Below, piece by piece: positions 1 to 5,685 of a stretch of DNA of 5,685 bases. Each line of letters begins with the position of its first letter. Position 1 is the stretch's first letter. The translations under genes and the position numbers were made by a program. The stretch comes from a bacterium (GTDB lineage Bacteria; Muiribacteriota; Ozemobacteria; Ozemobacterales; Ozemobacteraceae), in contig JACPTH010000490.1 in the NCBI GenBank assembly GCA_016192885.1, positions 1-5,685 on the forward strand, in the 5' to 3' direction. The notes below the pieces were generated by a model that ran no database searches, was not told the origin of the DNA, and saw nothing but the letters and a program-made list of their open reading frames with translations.

Positions 1-2
1 TA

Positions 3-212
3 ACCCGACCGCGTTCTTCGGTGTGGGGTAGCAACGGGGAAGGCGACCCCGTAACACTGCCCAGGGGGCCCCCCGTCATCAATCATCACGACTGTCCTGG
101 GTTCAAGCCATGGTTTCAGTGCATCTGCATACACTTCCAAACCATTTTTATTGGAATTTGATAGAACTAACGAAGTATACACCCCCTCTTCTTTTCGGGC
201 AAGACAAGCTTT
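3..212 (-). other. Open frame running off the left edge, possible gene remnant
   Basis: After a TAA at 215-213, a minus-strand frame stays open for 70 codons to the window edge. It includes protein-like stretches such as GLEVYADALKPWLEPRTVV and MIDDGGPPGQCYGVAFPV. There is no ATG at its beginning (only a GTG near 182) and no Shine-Dalgarno site. It lies in the same frame as the transposase-like fragment at 249-407, separated from it by three in-frame stops, so both could belong to one decayed gene. The DNA turns clearly GC-rich below about position 110, unlike the rest of the window. A plus-strand frame is also open over much of 3-160, so the coding direction is uncertain. I do not recognise a family. 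Confidence 0.2.
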
Positions 213-248
213 TTACTTTCAGCAATTATCGGTCAAGGCAAAAGTTCT

Positions 249-407
249 CTATGATTCGCACTGACAGCTCATCATGAGAGGAAATTTGTGAGTCAAAAAA
301 TAGGAGACCGGGATCAAACTCGCTTGAGACGTTAGATCGGGATCACTGTATTCAAAAGAGACTTTAGGGAGCGCTTTTCGTGCTTCGGTTGTGATATTAT
401 TCTTCAT
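249..407 (-). pseudogene. Truncated IS1380-like transposase N-terminus
   Basis: From ATG at 407 the frame gives 52 residues before a TAG. The stretch FEYSDPDLTSQASLIPVSYF has the 'LTS-x-AGL' layout that I associate with the N-terminus of IS1380-family transposases, which lack a long leader and continue for about 400 more residues. Here the similarity ends after roughly 45 residues, further in-frame stops follow (219-221 and 213-215), and no catalytic DDE region is visible. No Shine-Dalgarno site precedes the ATG, and I could not identify terminal inverted repeats or a target-site duplication. The most likely reading is a dead insertion-sequence scrap. The alternative is a chance frame or a small unknown gene. 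The family call rests on a short motif only. Confidence 0.3.
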
Positions 408-449
408 GAAAAGGTGGATTATTATAAAGAATGAAAACAACTTTTTAGT

Positions 450-470
450 AAAGGGATTTAACCCTTTTTT
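450..470 (+). terminator. Terminator-like hairpin with T-tract
   Basis: AAAGGG (450-455) pairs with CCCTTT (462-467) around a 6-nt loop, and the T-run extends to 470. The stem has only three G-C pairs, so it is weak. The T-tract follows on the plus strand only, so it would stop rightward transcription coming from the left, before the large gene. No rightward gene is visible upstream of it in this window. Confidence 0.3.
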
Positions 471-594
471 CTTGCTTTGTACAATGTTTAACTTTTATTT
501 TTTTTTGAAGAAAAGTGCCTGGAAAGATCAAGAGAATAAGAATTTTGGTAAACTCCCCGCAAAAGTGGGTGGGTAGCAAAATTGAACATGTACA

Positions 595-614
595 AACTAA
601 AAGTAAATTTAGTT
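595..614. repeat. Perfect 7-bp inverted repeat, possible operator
   Basis: AACTAAA (595-601) and TTTAGTT (608-614) form a perfect inverted repeat around a 6-bp spacer, about 110 bp upstream of the large gene. It overlaps the weak -10 candidate at 604-609, a position where a repressor site would act. It is all A/T apart from one C-G pair per arm, so chance occurrence in this AT-rich stretch is quite possible. Confidence 0.25.
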
Positions 615-704
615 CCCACAGCTTGCAAGATTAATGTCAAATACTACTTTTAAAAGAAAATACATCAAAACTAGATTCTGAAAAATGAAATTTGAGTAAA
701 TTTT

Positions 705-714
705 AAAGGGAGGT
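705..714 (+). promoter_or_regulatory. Shine-Dalgarno site that decides the start of the large gene
   Basis: AAAGGGAGGT contains a strong GGAGGT match. Its GGAGG core ends 10 nt before ATG 724 and 4 nt before TTG 718. Both spacings are slightly off the optimum. The ATG is preferred because of the codon and because either choice leaves the signal peptide essentially unchanged. Confidence 0.75.
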
Positions 715-723
715 TATTTGAAA

Positions 724-3600
724 ATGCTAAAACTGTTTCGGCGGATTTGGGTTGCTTGTCTTACAATTTTTTTGTTCCTTTCATCCAATCAACTCGTGGG
801 GGAAACTATCGATGAATTTTTTAGTGGTCGTCCGGATATTCGGGAGAACATCGAAAAATGGTCGGGAAATAGCGATAAAATATGGATTTTAAAGGAATGG
901 GTAAAAATTACCACCGAGCGAAACAATGACTATCATAAGGCAAAGAAAATTCTTGAAGAGCTTGAGAGTGACAGCAAAATAAAACCTTCAGGAGAACCTG
1001 CGATCAAACAAGAGCCCTCTAAACCTAAATCCGCGCCATTCCCAGGAAATGCCGAACCTGCCAGATTTTGGGACACGCGTCTCGACGCACGAGGGGTTAA
1101 AATCATTCCCGCAAAGGCGGAGCCTGGAAGACCTTATTGGAGGGTTACCGAAGGAAAGTGGGAAAACGAAGCAGAAGCCCGGGGACGCGTAAATATATAT
1201 GTAGAGCTTGTTGATGAAAATGGCGTCCGAACTTTAGGGACTCCGGTCATTTTTTTCTGGCCATCGGGTGAGGCTTCCAGCATCGGAGAGAACAAACCAC
1301 CACCCGAATACGGGTGGCAGATGGGTATGAATCAACCTGGAAATTGTTATGGAATACGGGTCGAAGGAGGGCTTCCAAGCGATCGTGTTGAGGGAATGGG
1401 TTTGGGAAGCATTGAGGAGCCGTGGCGCAAAACACATGTTTGTTATTGGATAAAATTCCAGAAAACCAACGCTAGATTTTATTACGAAACCGAAGCGGCA
1501 ATTTCGTTGGCGGAATCAGCCCTTGAAGAGCTCGAAGCAACTTTCGAAACGGTCAATTTTCCCCGATCGAACCGATCACTTGCCGATTTCTACTCCGCCG
1601 TTTTATCAAAACCATCAAATGAAGTTAACGGCCTATCTTTTCCAATTCAACCCGGCTCATGGACAACAAAAATCCAAAATGCCCTAATGAATCAACCCAT
1701 CGCTTTAAAACCCGTGAGCGTTTCAATAAAAACCTATCTTTCGCAATTTCAACCGCTTGCTTCTCCGCTAACCTCCGTCGGAATTTTTCCTGACCCAATT
1801 GAAAAAGAAGGTTTAATTAAAATCGAGGTAAAAGCAACTTGTGGGATTACCACAAAGGCGCTTAACGCGGTTCATAGATTAAAAGTTGTAAACATCACTC
1901 ACCCGGTCTTTTCCAGGTTCAGTTTGTTTGTTAAGCATGCGCCTACAAGCGGACATTGGGTGGCGAAGCTAAATTCCCTTCACCAAAGCGTTCAAGCGCT
2001 AAAAACAAACAAAGACGCCTTCTATTCATCAGATGGAAAGCAACTTACGCCTATTGTAATGTCCAATGGGGAAGATATTAATCTTGCCCCAGGAAAGAAC
2101 ATTAACTTTGCCTCGATCGCAAGTCCCGCCAAAAAGCTTGCAGAGTCTAACGCTCCAATCTTCCTTGGCGGGAAATGGCGGGCTGGTTTATGTGAAGGAA
2201 CCGAGGGAAGTCAGTATTCAGAAAAATTTTTGGTTCGGATGGCTAGGTATGACGTTTCATACTTAATTGAAGAAATAAGCCGTGCAGCATTAAAAGGGGG
2301 CTATTTGAAATTCGCTCCCTCAAATAATATTCAAAAACTTTATCTTCAAACCTTTGGGATGAACGATGATTGCGAAATGAATGGTGCAATCGTAAAAATT
2401 GCCAAATCGCAAGCTTTTCAATTCTTTTCCCATCCTAACGATAATACCCCAATGAAAGAACTGACCGGAAGCTTCGTTTTTCGGTTGTTTGGAACCATGA
2501 ACAAGTTTAGTCCCACCATTGTTTTAGGCGATGTGGAGCGCTTTTTCCAAAAAATGATGACGGTCGATTGCGTTTTCACGGGAAACAAATATAGAGGAGT
2601 TACTCTTCCTCATTTGGGTACTTCCGAATTCTACAAATTAAAAAACACCGGTTCTCTTCCTTTCGACTATGCCACGAATAATACCTTAAAGGGAGTTGCT
2701 TGGATATTTAACCTAAGAGAGAACAATGAGCTAGATCTTCTTTTCCTTCGAAATTTTTATAAGAATAGTTTTATGTCCACCATCCAAAGCGACCATTTTA
2801 TACGAGCTCTTGACTTCGTTTTCACGAATAGGGAAACAGGAAATACTGATTTCCCGATTTCACAAAACAACGGCACCTCTCCTATGCCCGAAGAAGGGGA
2901 AGCTTTAAAAACGATTTCTCCAAAAGGAATTGAATTCGATGAAGCAGGCGGGAACTACTACCAAAAGTACATTGGAAATTCGGTTACATTAAAAAATTAT
3001 GCCTCGGAAAAGATTTTTAGCGGTGATCTTAACGATATTGACGGGGTCAATGAGCTATTGGTGAAATCCGTGGTGAAATGCGAGTCAGGAGAAGAATTCA
3101 AAAGAAGATTCGTGGTCAAGCCTGCAAAGGGTTTTGGAAACAGAGACTTGGTAAAAATTGTGGGAATTGTTTTTATCAAGGGAAAAAATGATTTTGTTAT
3201 CGATTCCCCGTGGGATGTTAGAAAGGGGGGAGTTATCGTTACGCAGGGAAACATTGTTATCAAAGCCCCTATTTATTGCAAAACTGGAGAACCGCTGACA
3301 CTTTGTTCCGGTGATTCAATTTTTCTTGCAAATTCAGGCCCAATTAGGGCTTCCTTGTTGTGTACAAGAGGTGTTTTTAGAAAAGACCCCAATCTACCCG
3401 GGTTTTCGATAGTCGGTTCTCTTGCCGCGGGGGCGTTAGATTTTGACAATTACAACATTAATTTAGGAAACGGCGAAAAAACTATTTCTTATGATTCTAC
3501 GGTTGATTCCCGCATCTCCCCCCCTCCGTCGGAACCGTTTTTCCCTCGACGGTTCTTTCTTTCCAGGGAAAAAAGGGTTTTCTTTGGAAAGGGGAAGTGA
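724..3600 (+). CDS. Large secreted multidomain protein with shared N-terminal module and beta-sandwich domain
   Basis: This encodes 958 residues from ATG 724 (960 from TTG 718). Residues 1-25 form a Sec signal peptide (basic start, hydrophobic core CLTIFLFL, cleavage near VGE). Residues 26-82 are the 57-residue module also found in the convergent hydrolase (WSGN, IWILKEW and KITTER are the strongest motifs). A Pro/Lys linker (about 87-112) follows. Residues 113-251 form a predicted beta-sandwich (FWDTRLDARG at 115, YWRV at 138, LPSDRVEGMGLG at 217, closing IKFQKT at 243). I recall this layout from domains appended to secreted glycosidase-like proteins, mainly in Chloroflexota. From about 253 a helix with AISLAESALEELE opens a long region I do not recognise. 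Residues ~810-905 are beta-rich with alternating Val/Ile (GGVIVTQGNIVIKAPI at 835) and four cysteines from 786 onward. The last 26 residues are Pro-, Phe- and Arg/Lys-rich and look unlike the rest. There is no membrane helix after the signal, so the protein is periplasmic or extracellular. Catalytic activity is not evident. The gene call is certain; the function is unknown. Confidence 0.95.
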   Translation: MLKLFRRIWVACLTIFLFLSSNQLVGETIDEFFSGRPDIRENIEKWSGNSDKIWILKEWVKITTERNNDYHKAKKILEELESDSKIKPSGEPAIKQEPSKPKSAPFPGNAEPARFWDTRLDARGVKIIPAKAEPGRPYWRVTEGKWENEAEARGRVNIYVELVDENGVRTLGTPVIFFWPSGEASSIGENKPPPEYGWQMGMNQPGNCYGIRVEGGLPSDRVEGMGLGSIEEPWRKTHVCYWIKFQKTNARFYYETEAAISLAESALEELEATFETVNFPRSNRSLADFYSAVLSKPSNEVNGLSFPIQPGSWTTKIQNALMNQPIALKPVSVSIKTYLSQFQPLASPLTSVGIFPDPIEKEGLIKIEVKATCGITTKALNAVHRLKVVNITHPVFSRFSLFVKHAPTSGHWVAKLNSLHQSVQALKTNKDAFYSSDGKQLTPIVMSNGEDINLAPGKNINFASIASPAKKLAESNAPIFLGGKWRAGLCEGTEGSQYSEKFLVRMARYDVSYLIEEISRAALKGGYLKFAPSNNIQKLYLQTFGMNDDCEMNGAIVKIAKSQAFQFFSHPNDNTPMKELTGSFVFRLFGTMNKFSPTIVLGDVERFFQKMMTVDCVFTGNKYRGVTLPHLGTSEFYKLKNTGSLPFDYATNNTLKGVAWIFNLRENNELDLLFLRNFYKNSFMSTIQSDHFIRALDFVFTNRETGNTDFPISQNNGTSPMPEEGEALKTISPKGIEFDEAGGNYYQKYIGNSVTLKNYASEKIFSGDLNDIDGVNELLVKSVVKCESGEEFKRRFVVKPAKGFGNRDLVKIVGIVFIKGKNDFVIDSPWDVRKGGVIVTQGNIVIKAPIYCKTGEPLTLCSGDSIFLANSGPIRASLLCTRGVFRKDPNLPGFSIVGSLAAGALDFDNYNINLGNGEKTISYDSTVDSRISPPPSEPFFPRRFFLSREKRVFFGKGK
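799..969 (+). repeat. Shared 57-residue N-terminal module, copy 1
   Basis: Residues 26-82 of the large protein match residues 29-85 of the convergent hydrolase at 40 of 57 positions with no gap (hand count). The core runs through DEF, RPDI, WSGN, DKIWILKEW, KITTER and DY, then a helix AxKILxExES. It sits directly after the signal peptide and before a proline-rich linker in both proteins. Of the 40 identical residues, 18 use different codons, so this is an old duplication kept by selection on the protein. Confidence 0.9.
3532..3562 (+). terminator. Hairpin with T-rich tail inside the 3' end of the large gene
   Basis: GAACCGT (3532-3538) pairs with ACGGTTC (3549-3555) around a 10-nt loop, followed by the pyrimidine stretch TTTCTTT. 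A competing fold pairs CCGTCG (3526-3531) with CGACGG (3547-3552). It lies about 45 bp before the stop codon, which is unusual for a terminator. It may attenuate rightward transcription before it enters the convergent gene. The T-tail is interrupted, so the call is weak. Confidence 0.3.
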
Positions 3601-3607
3601 GTTTTTT
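3559..3607 (+). terminator. Long stem-loop with downstream T6 at the convergent junction
   Basis: CTTTCCA (3559-3565) pairs with TGGAAAG (3585-3591), and the helix continues inward through two G-U pairs to AAAA (3569-3572) against TTTT (3578-3581). This gives about 14 bp with a 5-nt loop. A T6 run follows at 3602-3607, about 10 nt beyond the stem and just after the TGA of the large gene. The gap before the T-run makes it a non-ideal intrinsic terminator. On the minus strand no T-run follows the stem, so it would serve rightward transcription only. Confidence 0.35.
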
Positions 3608-3610
3608 CCC

Positions 3611-4822
3611 TCAATTCGCGGGATTATGAAATTCTTTTTTCATATCTTCGCGAGCGTCACCAATTTCTCTCAGAGAAAAGGAACCCCACGGACCGTCAGC
3701 CCGATCAACAAACCAGCACAGAGCTTTCACCGGAGGAAGCGCACCCCGGGTTGCATTGTAATTCCTGACAGCCTCGAAGGCTTTATTAATCCATCCCTTC
3801 TGATAATTGTCCTTTGAGTTTGGAGCATCTTTTAACCCGTTTACGTCGGTATTGAATTCGGTAATAAAAATTGGTTTGTTCCCCTCCCATTTTTTTGCCA
3901 CTCTTTCAATTTGTTCCTTGAAGCTCATGAAACCTCCGTCGAAGGGCCAATTGTTTCGGCGGTTAGCGACTCGCGGGTCAGCGCCCCCCTGGGTTGGATC
4001 CCCATAGGTGTGAAGCGCGAAGCCATCGACTTCATCAAGGCGACTTGCCATATCCTCTAGCCAACTCAAAAAATCTCTTTTTTCACGGGAATCCCAGGAA
4101 AACCCCGCTGGTCCGGCGGCAAGAAGCTTGGTTCCCGAAGGCATTTCGCCCTTACGTCGATAAACGGACAAAAAAGCTGAGGCATACTCTTGAGCGGTCA
4201 TGTTTCCTTCAATTGTCGGCTCGTTTCCGACAATAAAAAGATCGCAGACTCCTGAAAGTTTCTTTACCGTTGCGATAAAACTGTCTCCAAAAGCCTTGTA
4301 ATCCGCCGGGTCGGCTGGGGCGGGAATTCCGCTTTTATAATCTATTCGTATTATGTTCATCAAACCATGCTCTTTGGCGCGTTGAGCTCCTTGCTTGGCG
4401 GATTCAATTGCTCCGTCGCCGATTCCGCAAATCGTTTCGCCATTGGAAGAATCGGTCGGTTGGGGATTCGGGGTTTCAGATGGAAGCGAAGGTTGAGATT
4501 CGGAACCGGGTAAACTTGGAGTTTCAGACGGTGGAAAACCATTTTGGGGTTGGACTTGAGGTTTTCCGCTTTCAATTTCTAATAAAATCTTCAAAGCGGT
4601 TTTATAATCTTCTCCGCGCTCGGTAGTGATTTTTATCCATTCTTTCAGTATCCAAATTTTATCGGTATTTCCCGACCATTTAGAAATGTTATTTGGAATG
4701 TCAGGGCGTTTGAGATAAAATTCATCGAGAGTCAACCCACTCAACCGAGAAATTGCCCCCCCCACAAAAAAAACCGCGATAAAAAAAATAAAGCAGACAT
4801 GAGAAAAAAAACGTTTTTTCAT
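3611..4822 (-). CDS. Secreted glycoside hydrolase-like protein (clan GH-A type TIM barrel)
   Basis: This encodes 403 residues. Residues 1-28 form a signal peptide (MKKRFFSH, then hydrophobic FIFFIAVFFVGG). Residues 29-85 are the module shared with the convergent large protein. Residues ~86-128 are a Pro/Ser/Glu linker, and ~130-400 are a predicted (beta/alpha)8 barrel. Clan GH-A signs are IVGNEP with Glu201 as candidate acid/base (the Asn-Glu pair at the end of strand 4), GFALHTYG at 267-274, FITEFNTD with Glu322 as candidate nucleophile (strand 7), and Trp370 in ALCWF (strand 8). It should cleave a glycosidic bond by the retaining mechanism outside the cytoplasm. The substrate cannot be read from the sequence, and I cannot assign a GH family number. 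It lies 25 bp downstream of the TPR gene with its own strong Shine-Dalgarno site, suggesting an operon. It is convergent with the large gene, the stop codons being 10 bp apart. Homopolymer runs crowd the signal-peptide region. Confidence 0.93.
   Translation of the reverse strand: MKKRFFSHVCFIFFIAVFFVGGAISRLSGLTLDEFYLKRPDIPNNISKWSGNTDKIWILKEWIKITTERGEDYKTALKILLEIESGKPQVQPQNGFPPSETPSLPGSESQPSLPSETPNPQPTDSSNGETICGIGDGAIESAKQGAQRAKEHGLMNIIRIDYKSGIPAPADPADYKAFGDSFIATVKKLSGVCDLFIVGNEPTIEGNMTAQEYASAFLSVYRRKGEMPSGTKLLAAGPAGFSWDSREKRDFLSWLEDMASRLDEVDGFALHTYGDPTQGGADPRVANRRNNWPFDGGFMSFKEQIERVAKKWEGNKPIFITEFNTDVNGLKDAPNSKDNYQKGWINKAFEAVRNYNATRGALPPVKALCWFVDRADGPWGSFSLREIGDAREDMKKEFHNPAN
4568..4738 (-). 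repeat. Shared 57-residue N-terminal module, copy 2
   Basis: Residues 29-85 of the hydrolase are 40/57 identical to residues 26-82 of the large protein, gap-free, in inverted orientation on the DNA. The most conserved block is KWSGN-x-DKIWILKEW-x-KITTER. Differences are concentrated near the start (FYLK versus FFSG) and in the last helix. Both copies stop at the linker, which marks the module boundary clearly. Confidence 0.9.
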
Positions 4823-4827
4823 TTTCG

Positions 4828-4837
4828 CTCCTTCCTT
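4828..4837 (-). promoter_or_regulatory. Shine-Dalgarno site of the hydrolase gene
   Basis: On the minus strand AAGGAAGGAG ends 5 nt before the ATG at 4822. This strong, well-spaced site fixes the start and shows the gene is translated independently even if it is transcribed together with the upstream TPR gene. Confidence 0.8.
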
Positions 4838-4847
4838 TATGTTTCAA

Positions 4848-5685
4848 TTATTTTTTGCTCTTTGTTTGACTTTCTCGCAATTGGGTTTGAAGCGAAATAA
4901 AATCTTCTCTAAGTATCGAGGTTGAAGCATTCTCGATCGCCAAACCGGCGTTTATTTCTTTTTGCGCGTCATTTAGAAGATTTTTTCGAAGATAAACCTT
5001 GGCAATTACAAGATGCCCTTCCGCATTATTTGGATCGGCCTCCAGCGCGGATAACGCGACCTCGTTCGCGTTGAACAAATCCCCGATATCGACTAGCAAA
5101 AGGGCTTTTAAGGAAAGTGATTTAGAATCCTTTGGGCGGATTCCTAGCGCTTGGTTGAGGCAATCTATAGCTTCCCACAAGTTTCCTTCCTCTTTAAGAA
5201 TCTCCGCAAGCGTATAAAATGCTTGCCAATCCCCTGGATTCGCTCTAATTATTTCCTGGAAAAAAAGTTTGGCTTCCTTGGTGTTCCCGATGCGCAGTAA
5301 TCTCAAACCTGCTTCAAAATGACTGTTAATTACAGGGCTTTCACTCGCGGGATTCCTTAAACTTGAATCAGGTGGTTTGACCGACCTAGGTGAACTCTTT
5401 GAAGCAATTAATTTTTGTCGTAATGCGTTGAAGGCTTCCTCTCCTTTAAGCTTTCGTTCCTCTTGTTCCAGAGCATTTTCCCTGGAATTTATTTTCCGGC
5501 ATTCATCCAATGTTTTTAACGCGTCATCTCTTAAGGCAGGATCTTTGAAAAAAGGAAGACATTCAGGAATCTCCTTTTCAACTTTTCTTGTATCACCATT
5601 GATAAAATCAACGAACATCTTAAGAAACAATTTCTCTTGGGGAGAACCGTTTGAGTTAATAAAACTTTGCATTGAACATAGGGTA
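4848..5685 (-). CDS. TPR-repeat protein, 5' end probably beyond the window
   Basis: From the first visible ATG (5672) this encodes 274 residues. The frame stays open up to the window edge (Thr-Leu-Cys-Ser before that Met), and the 13 bases upstream of the ATG show no Shine-Dalgarno site, so the true start is probably further right. Four tandem 34-residue tetratricopeptide repeats lie at about 116-149, 150-183, 184-217 and 218-251, with typical Ala/Gly and 'ANPGDW', 'IRPKDS', 'ADPNNA' turn positions. Before them are a helical N-terminal part (about 10-60), a charged probable coiled coil (55-90, ENALEQEERKLKGEEAF) and a Ser/Pro linker (91-113). The tail is Lys/Gln-rich. TPRs mediate protein-protein contacts, so a scaffold or assembly role is likely. 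The localisation is unknown because the N-terminus is missing. The hydrolase gene follows after 25 bp on the same strand, so the two are probably co-transcribed. Confidence 0.92.
   Translation of the reverse strand, partial: TLCSMQSFINSNGSPQEKLFLKMFVDFINGDTRKVEKEIPECLPFFKDPALRDDALKTLDECRKINSRENALEQEERKLKGEEAFNALRQKLIASKSSPRSVKPPDSSLRNPASESPVINSHFEAGLRLLRIGNTKEAKLFFQEIIRANPGDWQAFYTLAEILKEEGNLWEAIDCLNQALGIRPKDSKSLSLKALLLVDIGDLFNANEVALSALEADPNNAEGHLVIAKVYLRKNLLNDAQKEINAGLAIENASTSILREDFISLQTQLRESQTKSKK

Larger units (their letters stand above)
441..717. other. AT-rich intergenic region upstream of the large secreted-protein gene
   Basis: No convincing gene is seen here. A plus-strand frame at 391-576 is low-complexity (many Phe and Lys from A/T runs), overlaps the transposase-like fragment and has no ribosome-binding site. 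The region holds a hairpin with a T-run (450-470), a T9 run near 500, an inverted repeat at 595-614 and the Shine-Dalgarno site at 705-714. A weak promoter candidate is TTGAAC at 582-587 with TAAATT at 604-609 (16-bp spacing, each 4 of 6 to the sigma-70 consensus). In such AT-rich DNA this could be chance. Confidence 0.5.

Noticed and set aside
64..74. GGGGGCCCCCC palindrome in the GC-rich left edge
   Set aside because: A short simple G/C run with no loop, T-tract or neighbouring element that would give it a role.
95..115. tRNA T-arm-like GGTTCAAGCC
   Set aside because: The flanking bases do not form the T-stem, and no acceptor, D or anticodon arm can be found at the right distances.
391..576. 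61-codon plus-strand frame
   Set aside because: Low-complexity Phe/Lys/Asn composition from A/T runs, no ribosome-binding site, and it overlaps both the transposase-like fragment and a terminator-like hairpin.
2997..3263. 88-codon minus-strand frame inside the large gene
   Set aside because: Antisense shadow, Ser/Thr/Phe-rich, no ribosome-binding site, and the plus strand is clearly coding here.
3491..3817. 108-codon plus-strand frame bridging the ends of the two convergent genes
   Set aside because: It starts inside the large gene and continues antisense to the hydrolase. It has no ribosome-binding site or recognisable protein. It matters only as the alternative frame if the C7 run is miscounted.
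4806..4819. Palindrome AAAAAACGTTTTTT at the start of the hydrolase gene
   Set aside because: It encodes the Lys-Lys-Arg-Phe-Phe beginning of the signal peptide. It is explained by codons and is not needed as an operator or terminator.

Overview
The window is bacterial: compact genes, purine-rich Shine-Dalgarno sites, Sec-type signal peptides and moderately AT-rich coding sequence. No rRNA, tRNA or CRISPR array is visible. The organism cannot be named from sequence alone. The style of the large protein (secreted, modular, with a beta-rich C-terminal 'IVTQGNIVIKAPI' stretch) reminds me of multi-module proteins of Riflebacteria-like lineages. That is a recollection held at low confidence.

Layout. 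(1) Positions 1-440 look like the edge of a decayed or mobile region. The first ~110 bases are GC-rich. A 70-codon open frame on the minus strand runs off the left edge, and next to it is a short minus-strand fragment (249-407) resembling the N-terminus of an IS1380-type transposase. (2) Positions 441-717 are AT-rich non-coding DNA with a terminator-like hairpin (450-470), a perfect 7-bp inverted repeat (595-614) and the ribosome-binding site of the next gene. (3) Positions 724-3600 (+) encode a ~958-residue secreted multidomain protein. (4) Positions 3611-4822 (-) encode a secreted clan GH-A type glycoside hydrolase, convergent with the large gene and only 10 bp from it. (5) Positions 4848 to the right edge (-) encode a TPR protein that is probably 5'-truncated by the window; it lies 25 bp upstream of the hydrolase gene and is probably co-transcribed with it.

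The most striking observation is that the two convergent genes, otherwise unrelated, start with the same module. It consists of a signal peptide and a 57-residue domain (40 of 57 residues identical), followed by a proline-rich linker and then a different cargo: a beta-sandwich plus a long uncharacterised body in one, a TIM-barrel hydrolase in the other. Of the 40 identical residues, 18 use different codons, so the similarity reflects selection on the protein and not a recent copy. I do not recognise this domain as a named family. It may be a shared targeting, docking or anchoring module for exported envelope or carbohydrate-active proteins, with the TPR protein as a possible scaffold partner. 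The function is inference.
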